Shown here one piece after another: positions 1 through 5,596 of a stretch of 8,564 bases of DNA. Made by a program: the position numbers and the translations under genes. The stretch is from Bacteroidota bacterium (GTDB lineage Bacteria; Bacteroidota; Bacteroidia; Chitinophagales; LD1): contig JAQBNQ010000504.1 in the NCBI GenBank assembly GCA_028288545.1, forward strand, positions 1 to 8,564, written 5' to 3'. Numbering within the stretch: position 1 is the first letter of the stretch; the number at the start of each line of letters is the position of its first letter. The notes under the pieces are model-generated. The model ran no database searches. It worked only from the letters and a program-made list of their open reading frames with translations, and was not told the DNA's origin.

Positions 1-1
1 T

Positions 2-46
2 GATGGCCAATCGCTGATTGCAAGAAAAATTTCAATGGTAGATTAG
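2..46 (+). CDS. possible 3' end of an upstream gene (partial)
   Basis: Reading from base 2, a frame stays open from the window edge through 14 codons (DGQSLIARKISMVD) to a TAG at 44-46. A rho-independent-type hairpin follows 27 bases later, the spacing expected for the end of a transcription unit. The other two plus-strand frames hit stops at once or within a few codons. The fragment is too short to assign a family, and an open frame of this length can occur by chance. The call rests mainly on the terminator that follows it. Confidence 0.35.
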   Translation, partial: DGQSLIARKISMVD

Positions 47-72
47 ATATAAAATTGTATAAAGTTTTCTAT

Positions 73-104
73 GAGGCTCCACTTTTGTGGGGCCTCTTTT
101 GTTT
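73..104 (+). terminator. rho-independent-like terminator of the upstream gene
   Basis: GAGGCTCC (73-80) pairs with GGGGCCTC (89-96), eight pairs including one G-T wobble, around an 8-nt loop. A T-rich tail (TTTTGTTTT) follows directly. It would end the transcript of a gene lying to the left of the window. It also overlaps the in-frame GTG at 87, which is a reason not to start the next gene there. Confidence 0.7.
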
Positions 105-112
105 TATGTTAC

Positions 113-120
113 TATTTTTG
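113..120 (+). promoter_or_regulatory. candidate Bacteroidota -7 box for the DUF962 gene
   Basis: TATTTTTG matches the Bacteroidota -7 consensus TAnnTTTG exactly and lies 20 nt before the ATG at 141, giving a leader of roughly 15 nt. No TTTG sits at the expected 19-21 nt upstream (the nearest are 11 and 25 nt away), so only half of the promoter is supported. If real, transcription would begin downstream of the terminator at 73-104, which makes sense for a new unit. Confidence 0.4.
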
Positions 121-140
121 CCCTGCAAATTTTGAAAAAC

Positions 141-605
141 ATGAAGAGTGCCCAACAATGGCTGGATGAATATTCGGTAAGTCATCAAAATCCAACTAAT
201 AAGTTTATACATTGGATATGTGTTCCGCTGATTTTTTTCAGCGTAACGGGATTTCTATATAGCGTTGAATTGCCAATTAAGCTATACGGTAACCTAAATC
301 TCAACCTGGCAATACTGATGCTGGTACTGGTTATTGTTTATTACTCTTTGCTGTCGCGCACTTTATGGATAGGGATGTTATTGTTTTCGGTGTTGTGTGT
401 AGCGGCCTGTTACGCTATTGCGCAAACAGGTGTTCCGGTTTGGGCCGTTAGCGCCATTGTTTTTGTTCTTGCCTGGATAGGCCAGTTTTACGGCCATAAT
501 ATTGAAGGTAAAAAGCCTTCGTTTATGAAGGATATCCAGTACCTGATGATAGGCCCGGCGTGGTTGATGAGTTTTGTTTATAAAAAGATAGGCATCGCCT
601 TATAA
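141..605 (+). CDS. DUF962 / Mpo1-like membrane protein
   Basis: This is a 154-residue multi-pass membrane protein of the DUF962 (Mpo1/YGL010w-like) family. The family signature is visible at both ends: an N-terminal HQNPTNKFIH block (residues 15-24) and a C-terminal GHNIEGKKP block (118-126) followed by a hydrophobic segment with GPAW. About four or five hydrophobic stretches (around 27-44, 53-71, 74-94, 100-116, 133-148) place it in the inner membrane. Yeast Mpo1 is an Fe(II)-dependent dioxygenase that removes one carbon from 2-hydroxy fatty acids, using conserved histidines. His15, His24 and His119 here are candidate metal ligands. A comparable role in a bacterium that makes 2-hydroxy lipids is inference only. 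The ATG at 141 is preferred over an in-frame GTG at 87, because the latter lies inside the preceding terminator and the conserved domain begins right after the ATG. The next gene follows after 62 nt and may be co-transcribed. Confidence 0.85.
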   Translation: MKSAQQWLDEYSVSHQNPTNKFIHWICVPLIFFSVTGFLYSVELPIKLYGNLNLNLAILMLVLVIVYYSLLSRTLWIGMLLFSVLCVAACYAIAQTGVPVWAVSAIVFVLAWIGQFYGHNIEGKKPSFMKDIQYLMIGPAWLMSFVYKKIGIAL

Positions 606-667
606 TAATTTTTCCGGCATCAATTTTGTCAACTAATACACAAAGCATTTAAAAAACACTCTTCCAT

Positions 668-1537
668 ATGAAAAAAAGTATTCTGATTATTGTAGGTATA
701 GTTGTTATTGCCAGTGTAAATTTTTCAGCTGTGATAAAACCCGATAGCCAGACACGCACCATAGTGAATAAAATGCTGAAGGCGATTGATACCCATAAGG
801 GCTGCACCTACACCATGCGCAGCCTTGAAAGAATTACAGGTATGAAGGAACTTCGTGGCGGAGACATTTTTACCAAGATAAATGTTAGCCCTCATAAAAC
901 ATACATGAAGATGATCACCGATCCCAACAAAGGAACTGAAATCCTTTATGTAGAAGGGGAGAGAAGTAACAAGGCATTGGTTAATCCCGGTAAGTGGCTG
1001 CCAACAATTACGCTGGACCCTATGAGCGGTTTGTTGACCAAGGAGCAGCACCACACTTTACTATCTGCTGGTTTTTCGCTTATAAGCAAAATTGTTGGAG
1101 ACGCTGTGAAGAAGGCCGATGAGCAGGCAAAGTTTGACATAGTATTCAAATATGCCGGGGACGTTACCTGGAACAGCAGGCAATGTTATAAACTGGTAAT
1201 TGAAGACCCAACATGGGCCTATACCACTTACACTGCTAAAAAGGGTGATAATATGTACACCGTTGCTTCTAAACTTTTGATACCCGAATACAGCCTTGTC
1301 GAATTAGATGGCGTGAAAAATTTTGAGGAAAACCTTGGCGGTAAAACCTTAAAGGTGCCAACCAGCTATGCCAAGAAGACTATATTTTACGTTGACAAAG
1401 AGACTAACTTCCCTATATACCAGGAGTGCAGCGATGATAAGGGTGTATTCGAACGCTATGAGTTTTATAACGTAGTGATTAACCCTGCCTTTAAAGCAGA
1501 TGAGTTTACAAAGGGATTCGGGGACTATAAGTTTTAG
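668..1537 (+). CDS. secreted DUF1571 (LolA-like) protein with LysM-like insertion
   Basis: This 289-residue protein begins with a Lys-rich start and a hydrophobic stretch (residues 4-22), consistent with a Sec signal peptide. No lipobox cysteine is visible, so a periplasmic or anchored product is likely. Residues about 30-185 resemble the DUF1571 family: the ERITGMK pattern (54-60), the SPHKTYMKM strand (74-82) and KGTEILYVEGE (88-98). That family is thought to adopt a LolA/LolB-like lipid-binding half-barrel. Between two predicted strands, residues about 187-232 read like a LysM module: YTAKKGDNMYTVASKLLIP, then LVELDGV and GGKTLKVP. The barrel then seems to resume (KKTIFYVDKETNFPIYQE, 236-253). 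The substrate is unknown; envelope lipid or lipoprotein handling with peptidoglycan contact is inference. It lies 62 nt after the DUF962 gene, and its TAG stop overlaps a heptad repeat. Confidence 0.8.
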   Translation: MKKSILIIVGIVVIASVNFSAVIKPDSQTRTIVNKMLKAIDTHKGCTYTMRSLERITGMKELRGGDIFTKINVSPHKTYMKMITDPNKGTEILYVEGERSNKALVNPGKWLPTITLDPMSGLLTKEQHHTLLSAGFSLISKIVGDAVKKADEQAKFDIVFKYAGDVTWNSRQCYKLVIEDPTWAYTTYTAKKGDNMYTVASKLLIPEYSLVELDGVKNFEENLGGKTLKVPTSYAKKTIFYVDKETNFPIYQECSDDKGVFERYEFYNVVINPAFKADEFTKGFGDYKF

Positions 1538-1616
1538 TAGTTAGTATTGAGTAGTTAGTATTTAGAAAATCGTACGTGTATTATCTCAATACTCAATACT
1601 AACTACTCAATACTAA
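1536..1616. repeat. heptanucleotide-built inverted repeat between convergent genes
   Basis: The left arm 1541-1562 and right arm 1595-1616 are perfect 22-nt inverted copies separated by 32 nt. Each arm is made of 7-nt units. Reading left to right from 1536 they are AGTAGTT, AGTATTG, AGTAGTT, AGTATTT. On the right, from 1587, they are CAATACT, CAATACT, AACTACT, CAATACT. The repeat starts inside the stop codon of the upstream plus-strand gene and ends two bases before the pyrB stop codon on the other strand, filling the whole junction. It could form a long AT-rich hairpin that insulates or terminates both transcripts. It has no GC-rich core and no clean T tract, so a classical terminator is unlikely. 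Confidence 0.85.
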
Positions 1617-1618
1617 AT

Positions 1619-2542
1619 TTAATTCCTTCCCGCCAACAAATACAAAGCAGCCATTCTTATAGCCACTCCGTTTTCAACTTGTTGAAGAATGATAGATTGT
1701 TTGGAGTCGGCAACATCGCTGTTCAATTCCACGCCGCGGTTTATAGGGCCGGGGTGCATAATGGTAATATCTTTATTAATAGAATCCAGCAGTTCGCGGT
1801 TAACACCGTAAAAAAGAGAGTACTCGCGCAAAGATGGAATGAACTTAATATCCATTCTCTCTAACTGAATACGCAATACGTTGGCCACATCACACCACTC
1901 AAGCGCCTTGCGCAAGTTGGGTTCGTAGCTTACGCCCAGTTCTTCAATATGTTTTGGAATAAGGGTAGGAGGGCCGCAAACCTTTACTTTAGCCCCCATC
2001 TTCAGCATCAGTGGTATATCTGAACCCGCAACACGCGAGTGTTTAATATCGCCTATAATCAGGTAATTCAATCCCTTCAGGTTTCCAAACTTTTCCCGAA
2101 CCGAGTACCCATCCAGCAAACCTTGTGTGGGATGTTCGTGAGTGCCGTCTCCGGCATTAATAATGTTAGCGCTTATATGTTGCGAAAGGAAATTCGCCGC
2201 CCCTGAACTGGAGTGTCGCATCACGATCATATCCACCTTCATGGCCAAAATATTGCGGACCGTATCTAAAAGCGTTTCTCCTTTTTTTACTGAAGAACCC
2301 GAAGCCGAGAAGTTGAGGGTATCGGCACTTAATCTTTTTTCTGCCAGTTCAAACGAAATACGGGTGCGGGTGGAGTCTTCAAAAAATAAATTGGCTATGG
2401 TAATATCTCTAAGCGAAGGAACTTTTTTGATAGGGCGCTGCAATACCTCTTTAAAATTATCTGCAGTTTGAAAAATGAGGTCAATGTCTGATTTAAGGAG
2501 GGGTTTAAGTCCGATTAAGTGTTTCTGGCTTAGTGCGCTCAT
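1619..2542 (-). CDS. pyrB: aspartate carbamoyltransferase catalytic chain
   Basis: This enzyme joins carbamoyl phosphate and aspartate to give N-carbamoyl-aspartate, the committed step of de novo pyrimidine synthesis, in the cytoplasm. The 307-residue length is normal for the catalytic chain. Active-site motifs are all present in order: the carbamoyl-phosphate loop STRTRISFE (57-65), SVKKGET (84-90), HPTQGLLD (137-144), KHSRVA (168-172 region, with the catalytic-site Arg170), LRIQ (223-226) and HPGPINRG (263-270). The start ATG lies 23 nt after the pyrR stop, so the two form an operon. No regulatory chain gene (pyrI) is in the window, so the enzyme may work without it or be encoded apart from it. 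Its stop codon abuts the heptad inverted repeat. Confidence 0.97.
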   Translation of the reverse strand: MSALSQKHLIGLKPLLKSDIDLIFQTADNFKEVLQRPIKKVPSLRDITIANLFFEDSTRTRISFELAEKRLSADTLNFSASGSSVKKGETLLDTVRNILAMKVDMIVMRHSSSGAANFLSQHISANIINAGDGTHEHPTQGLLDGYSVREKFGNLKGLNYLIIGDIKHSRVAGSDIPLMLKMGAKVKVCGPPTLIPKHIEELGVSYEPNLRKALEWCDVANVLRIQLERMDIKFIPSLREYSLFYGVNRELLDSINKDITIMHPGPINRGVELNSDVADSKQSIILQQVENGVAIRMAALYLLAGRN

Positions 2543-2565
2543 TGACCTTTTTTACTTTCCGTTAG

Positions 2566-3111
2566 TTAATCTTTGTCTTCTACTATCCATACTTTATCGT
2601 CACCATCGGTTTCTTTCCACTCTACTTTTACCTTCTCGCTGGTAATCGAATCTATAATCTTACCCACATATTTTGCCTGTATAGGCAAGTGGCGTTGCAA
2701 CCTGCGGTCTATCAAAACCAGTAACTCAACATCATCGGGGCGGCCGTAAGCAAGTATGGCATCCAGGGCTGCCCGTATGGTCCTGCCTGTGTAAAGCACA
2801 TCATCCACCAAAATTATGTTCTTGCCTTCAAGCGTAAACTCTATATCCATCTTATCGGCAAGGATGGGTTTTTCCTGCAGGTGAAGGTCATCTCTATAAA
2901 AGGTAATATCCAGTTTTCCATAGGGGATTGTCTTCTTTTTTAAGATCTCTCCCAGCTTTTTATGGATTCGGTCTGCCAGGAAAACTCCCCTTGGTTGAAC
3001 GCCAATAATGGCAGAGTTCGCAAAGTCTTTATGCTGTTCAATTAATTGATGGCAAAGGCGAGTTATCGTTAAGTTTAATTTTTTGCTATCGAGTATTACG
3101 CGGGGCTGCAT
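2566..3111 (-). CDS. pyrR: PyrR-type bifunctional pyrimidine regulator / uracil phosphoribosyltransferase
   Basis: A 181-residue type I phosphoribosyltransferase, the same length as Bacillus PyrR. The PRPP-binding loop ILVDDVLYTGRT lies at about residues 100-111. The PyrR-typical blocks are present too: IGVQPRGVFLADRI (36-49), DITFYRDD (68-75) and VLIDRRLQRHLPIQAKYVGK (132-151). In Firmicutes PyrR binds UMP or UTP and then mRNA leader hairpins to attenuate pyr transcription, and it also makes UMP from uracil and PRPP. Here it heads an operon with pyrB. The candidate promoter leaves only a very short leader and the pyrR-pyrB gap is 23 nt, so no attenuator of the Bacillus kind is visible. Salvage UPRTase activity is the safer functional statement; an RNA-binding regulatory role is open. 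Confidence 0.93.
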   Translation of the reverse strand: MQPRVILDSKKLNLTITRLCHQLIEQHKDFANSAIIGVQPRGVFLADRIHKKLGEILKKKTIPYGKLDITFYRDDLHLQEKPILADKMDIEFTLEGKNIILVDDVLYTGRTIRAALDAILAYGRPDDVELLVLIDRRLQRHLPIQAKYVGKIIDSITSEKVKVEWKETDGDDKVWIVEDKD

Positions 3112-3127
3112 CGGGTTTTTAGCTTCG

Positions 3128-3135
3128 CAAATATA
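3128..3135 (-). promoter_or_regulatory. candidate -7 box of the pyrR-pyrB operon
   Basis: On the minus strand the sequence reads TATATTTG, an exact match to the Bacteroidota TAnnTTTG box, ending 16 nt before the pyrR ATG. The predicted start of transcription would leave a leader of only about 10-15 nt. No good TTTG lies 19-21 nt upstream (only a weak TTTA at 20 nt), so the promoter is half supported. No other TAnnTTTG match occurs on this strand in the 193-nt gap to the divergent SWIB gene. Confidence 0.5.
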
Positions 3136-3240
3136 CTTTTTTAGCGTAGAGTAAAGCGGTAATTATTTGATGCCGGTTTTTTGGACCTCTGTTTTTAAGG
3201 GATTTCCCCTATGGGCCAACGTTAATATGTGCATAACAAA

Positions 3241-3271
3241 TTTGTGTAAAGATTAAGATTTAATAATTTTG
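3241..3271 (+). promoter_or_regulatory. Bacteroidota-type promoter of the SWIB gene
   Basis: TTTG (3241-3244), a 19-nt spacer, then TAATTTTG (3264-3271). This matches the Bacteroidota vegetative consensus TTTG-N19-21-TAnnTTTG at every defined position. It predicts transcription starting near 3276-3279 and an A-rich leader of about 27 nt without a Shine-Dalgarno sequence before the ATG at 3305, also typical of the phylum. It is the best promoter match in the window. Confidence 0.72.
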
Positions 3272-3304
3272 ATTGTTACCTTTCACTAACTAAAAAACAA
3301 ATTT

Positions 3305-3634
3305 ATGGCAACAAAAAAAGCAGCAGCTAAAAAAGCACCAGCTAAAAAAGCAGCTAAAAAAGCAGCCAAACCGGCAGCAAAAAGAAAACCTAATGCGGCA
3401 TTCATGAAACCTCTGACTCCTAGCGATGCACTCGCTGCAGTTGTAGGCGCAAAGCCACTTCCAAGAACAGAAGTGAGCAAAAAAGTTTGGGAATACATTA
3501 AGAAAAACAAACTTCAGGATCCTAAAGCAAAACGTAACATTGTTGCTGATGCTAACTTGCTAAAAGTTTTCGGCGGAAAGAAAGTAGTAGATATGTTTGA
3601 GATGATCAAACACATCAGCAAACACCTTTCTTAA
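3305..3634 (+). CDS. SWIB/MDM2-domain protein with histone-H1-like tail
   Basis: A 109-residue basic protein in two parts. Residues 1-30 are a Lys/Ala/Pro tail, with 11 Lys and one Arg in the first 28 residues arranged as KKA-type repeats, resembling the C-terminal tail of histone H1 and bacterial Hc1-like proteins. Residues about 34-109 are a SWIB/MDM2 domain: FMKPLTPSDALAAVVG, then PRTEVSKKVWEYIKKNKLQD, RNIVADANLLKVFGGK and a final amphipathic helix. Such proteins occur across Bacteroidota, Chlamydiae and other bacteria. A DNA-binding, nucleoid-associated role is inferred from the charged tail; the SWIB part more likely mediates protein contact. It is a monocistronic unit, with a strong promoter match in front and a clear terminator behind, which suggests high expression. 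The divergent neighbour is pyrR. Confidence 0.9.
   Translation: MATKKAAAKKAPAKKAAKKAAKPAAKRKPNAAFMKPLTPSDALAAVVGAKPLPRTEVSKKVWEYIKKNKLQDPKAKRNIVADANLLKVFGGKKVVDMFEMIKHISKHLS
3311..3372 (+). repeat. low-complexity KKA-coding repeat
   Basis: The segment coding for the basic tail is built from near-repeats of a GCTAAAAAAGCA-like unit with short A6 runs. Codon choice is almost uniform (AAA for Lys, GCA or GCT for Ala). Such a tract can expand or shrink by slippage, so tail length may vary between strains. It also produces a spurious Ala/Phe-rich open frame on the opposite strand. Confidence 0.6.
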
Positions 3635-3670
3635 GCGATACTTTGACGCAATGGAAAACATCCGTTGCCT

Positions 3671-3710
3671 AAAATTGCCTGACTGTTTACAGTCGGGCAA
3701 TTTTTTTTTC
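3671..3710 (+). terminator. rho-independent terminator of the SWIB gene
   Basis: A 15-bp stem (3671-3685 with 3690-3704) contains one G-T wobble and closes on a TTTA loop. The right arm runs into nine T's (3701-3709). It lies 36 nt after the SWIB stop. On the opposite strand the same hairpin ends in only four T's, so it may also stop the convergent ankyrin-gene transcript, less efficiently. Confidence 0.93.
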
Positions 3711-3740
3711 AACATTTTCTCGAGGAGATTTTTACTTTTT

Positions 3741-4331
3741 CTAGTGGCTGATTGGTGTTAAACGGGCAATCACTGCTTCCTTGTTTAACTGGCAGTCTTT
3801 TATTCCTGCCTGGTTAAAAACCGCAGGGTCTGCTTTTTGGGCGTAGTCAAGCGCTGTTAAACCTGCAACATCCTTTTTCAGGGGATCTGCCCCAGCTGCC
3901 AAAAGAATTTCCACCACATCTAACTTTGCATTTTTTGCAGCGAGCATTAAAGCAGTAGTGCCATCGGTTGCAACCGCATTTGCATCGGCACCTGCATGAA
4001 GTAATATTTTTGTTACTGTGTTGCCGCCACTATAAGCACAGGCTACCATCAACGGGGTACGGCCTTTGGGCGAACGCGGTTGATAAACTGTAGCACCGTT
4101 TGCCAGCAAAATATTTATCATCGGCACATCTCCCCAACGACAAGCCGTCATAAATGGGGTACTGCCGTTTTCTTCTGCTTTGTTAGGGCTCGCTCCTCCT
4201 TGTAATAGTTGGAGGGCTTTGGCCGTATCGCCAATGCTTACCGCATAATTCAATGCCTGTGCAGATGCGAAAAAGGGGGCCAGGCTTAACGCCAGCCAAA
4301 ACAATATGGTGCAGGATGTTTCTTTTTTCAT
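3741..4331 (-). CDS. secreted ankyrin-repeat protein
   Basis: A 196-residue protein with a clear Sec signal peptide: MKKE start, hydrophobic core at about residues 8-21, and likely cleavage after ASA at 22-24. No lipobox is seen, so it is probably periplasmic. The mature part is ankyrin repeats, at about 26-54, 56-87, 90-121 and 123-154, with a partial one at 157-170. Repeat hallmarks include GSTPFMTAC, GRTPLMVAC, DGTTALMLAAKNAKLDVVEILLAAGAD and GLTALDYA. The last 25 residues form a short cap with no recognisable motif. Ankyrin repeats are protein-binding scaffolds with no intrinsic chemistry, so the partner is unknown. It is transcribed divergently from the FAD oxidoreductase and converges on the SWIB gene across the terminator. 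Confidence 0.88.
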   Translation of the reverse strand: MKKETSCTILFWLALSLAPFFASAQALNYAVSIGDTAKALQLLQGGASPNKAEENGSTPFMTACRWGDVPMINILLANGATVYQPRSPKGRTPLMVACAYSGGNTVTKILLHAGADANAVATDGTTALMLAAKNAKLDVVEILLAAGADPLKKDVAGLTALDYAQKADPAVFNQAGIKDCQLNKEAVIARLTPISH

Positions 4332-4413
4332 AATGAACGCGCCGTATTATTAAACGGCCTTTATGTTACACTAGATATGAAATTTTAATTTCGTAAACAA
4401 TTAATTGCATTTC

Positions 4414-5553
4414 ATGCTTTCATTTTGGGAAAAACAATCGCTCATTCAATACGATATTATTATTGTAGGCAGCGGTATTGTAGGTCTTTCAACTGCTTTA
4501 AGCATAAAGGAAAAAGCCCCGCAGTATAGAGTATTAGTGCTTGAGCGCAACCTGTTGCCCACAGGCGCCAGTACAAAAAATGCAGGTTTCGCCTGTATTG
4601 GAAGCCTCACCGAAATATTGGATGATCTTAACAACATGAGCGAAGAAGAGGTGCTCCAATTAGTTAAGATGCGATTAAAAGGTCTTCGAAAACTAAGGAC
4701 AAGGTTGGGCGATGAAAACATTGACTATGCCGAAAATGGCAGTTGGGAGTTGATAAGGAACACCCGCGAGGATATGTTTGCCGCGGGTGAGATGGACACC
4801 GTAAATGCAAAACTGCAACCTGTATTGGGCGCAAAAGCATTTGAACTTTATGACTATAAGGAGCGGCAAACAGAGTTTGGCTTCAGCATGAGTCACCTGC
4901 AGTATATCGTTAAAAATTGTTTTGAGGGAGAACTGAACACCGGCAAGATGATGCGTTGCCTTATCGACCTGTGCATGAGCAAAGGTATTGAGATAAAGAC
5001 CGGTTGCGAGGTTGTTAGGATTGAAGAAAACAAGAATGGTGTAAATGTTGTAGCCAATGATTCCGGCAACGAAATGGTTTTTAATGCGCAGCAAGTGGGT
5101 GTTTGCACCAATGCCTTTACCAGGCAATTTTATCCGGATCTTGATATACAACCCGGCAGGGGACAAGTACTGATTACAAAACCAATTATCGGTTTGAAGT
5201 TTAAGGGCATTTATCATTTTGATAAAGGCTACTACTATTTCCGGCGATTAGGCGACCGCATTTTATTTGGCGGCGGAAGAAATCTTGATTTTGAAACCGA
5301 GCGAACCACAGATTTCTCTTTCAATCAAAAAATACAAAATGACTTGCTGGATAAGCTACGCACAATTATTGTTCCCGGGCTAAACCCCGAAGTAGAAGAT
5401 TGGTGGACAGGTATCATGGCTTTTGGTTCTTCCAAATTTCCCATACTGATGCGACAATCCGAAAGAATATGTATGGGTGTACGGATGGGAGGCATGGGTG
5501 TAGCAATTGGCAGCGGGGTGGGAGAGAAGTTGGCCAATTTAATAATAGGGTAA
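4414..5553 (+). CDS. FAD-dependent oxidoreductase, DAO family
   Basis: A 379-residue cytoplasmic flavoenzyme of the D-amino-acid oxidase/glycine oxidase superfamily. The N-terminal Rossmann fold is plain: DIIIVGSGIVGLSTAL (14-29) binds the ADP part of FAD, and the ribose-binding acidic residue is in VLERN (42-46). GASTKNAGF (51-59) is the DAO-family motif near the isoalloxazine. QPGRGQ (246-251) and the C-terminal block ICMGVRMGGMGVAIGSGVGEK (352-372) complete the FAD site. The likely reaction is oxidation of an amine or amino acid to an imine, but the substrate cannot be read from sequence. No membrane anchor or iron-sulfur motif is seen. The ATG at 4414 is chosen over a TTG at 4405. Its only close neighbour is the divergent ankyrin gene, 82 nt away; no partner dehydrogenase subunit is present. 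Confidence 0.88.
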   Translation: MLSFWEKQSLIQYDIIIVGSGIVGLSTALSIKEKAPQYRVLVLERNLLPTGASTKNAGFACIGSLTEILDDLNNMSEEEVLQLVKMRLKGLRKLRTRLGDENIDYAENGSWELIRNTREDMFAAGEMDTVNAKLQPVLGAKAFELYDYKERQTEFGFSMSHLQYIVKNCFEGELNTGKMMRCLIDLCMSKGIEIKTGCEVVRIEENKNGVNVVANDSGNEMVFNAQQVGVCTNAFTRQFYPDLDIQPGRGQVLITKPIIGLKFKGIYHFDKGYYYFRRLGDRILFGGGRNLDFETERTTDFSFNQKIQNDLLDKLRTIIVPGLNPEVEDWWTGIMAFGSSKFPILMRQSERICMGVRMGGMGVAIGSGVGEKLANLIIG

Positions 5554-5569
5554 CGTGATATTTGACGTA

Positions 5570-5592
5570 GGGGCACGGTTCACCCGTGCCCG
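5570..5592. repeat. GC-rich REP-like hairpin between convergent genes
   Basis: GGGCACGG (5571-5578) pairs perfectly with CCGTGCCC (5584-5591) around the loop TTCAC. It fills most of the 43-nt gap between the oxidoreductase stop and the folK stop. No T run follows on either strand, so it is not a textbook rho-independent terminator. The form, GTAGGGGCACGG plus its complement, resembles short dispersed palindromes of the REP type. It may protect the 3' ends of both mRNAs or block read-through. Confidence 0.7.
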
Positions 5593-5596
5593 GGCA

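Noticed and set aside
87..140. GTG start at 87 extending the DUF962 protein by 18 residues
   Set aside because: It lies inside the right side of a terminator hairpin and upstream of the candidate -7 box. The conserved family sequence starts just after the ATG at 141.
2142..2471. 109-residue open frame antisense to pyrB
   Set aside because: It is embedded in a highly conserved enzyme gene and has no coherent domain or upstream signals.
3181..3200. PyrR-binding-like sequence (CAGAGGTCC on the minus strand)
   Set aside because: It matches the known PyrR loop consensus only partly and lies upstream of the likely transcription start, so it would not be in the mRNA.
3286..3510. Ala/Phe-rich open frame antisense to the SWIB gene
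   Set aside because: It is the complement of the KKA-coding repeat. A hydrophobic Ala/Leu/Phe composition is what that low-complexity DNA gives on the other strand.
4405..4413. TTG start at 4405 for the FAD oxidoreductase
   Set aside because: It adds only three residues and an ATG in frame at 4414 is the simpler start.
4693..5217. 174-residue open frame antisense to the oxidoreductase
   Set aside because: It fully overlaps a gene with clear FAD motifs, has no recognisable domain, and looks like a shadow frame.
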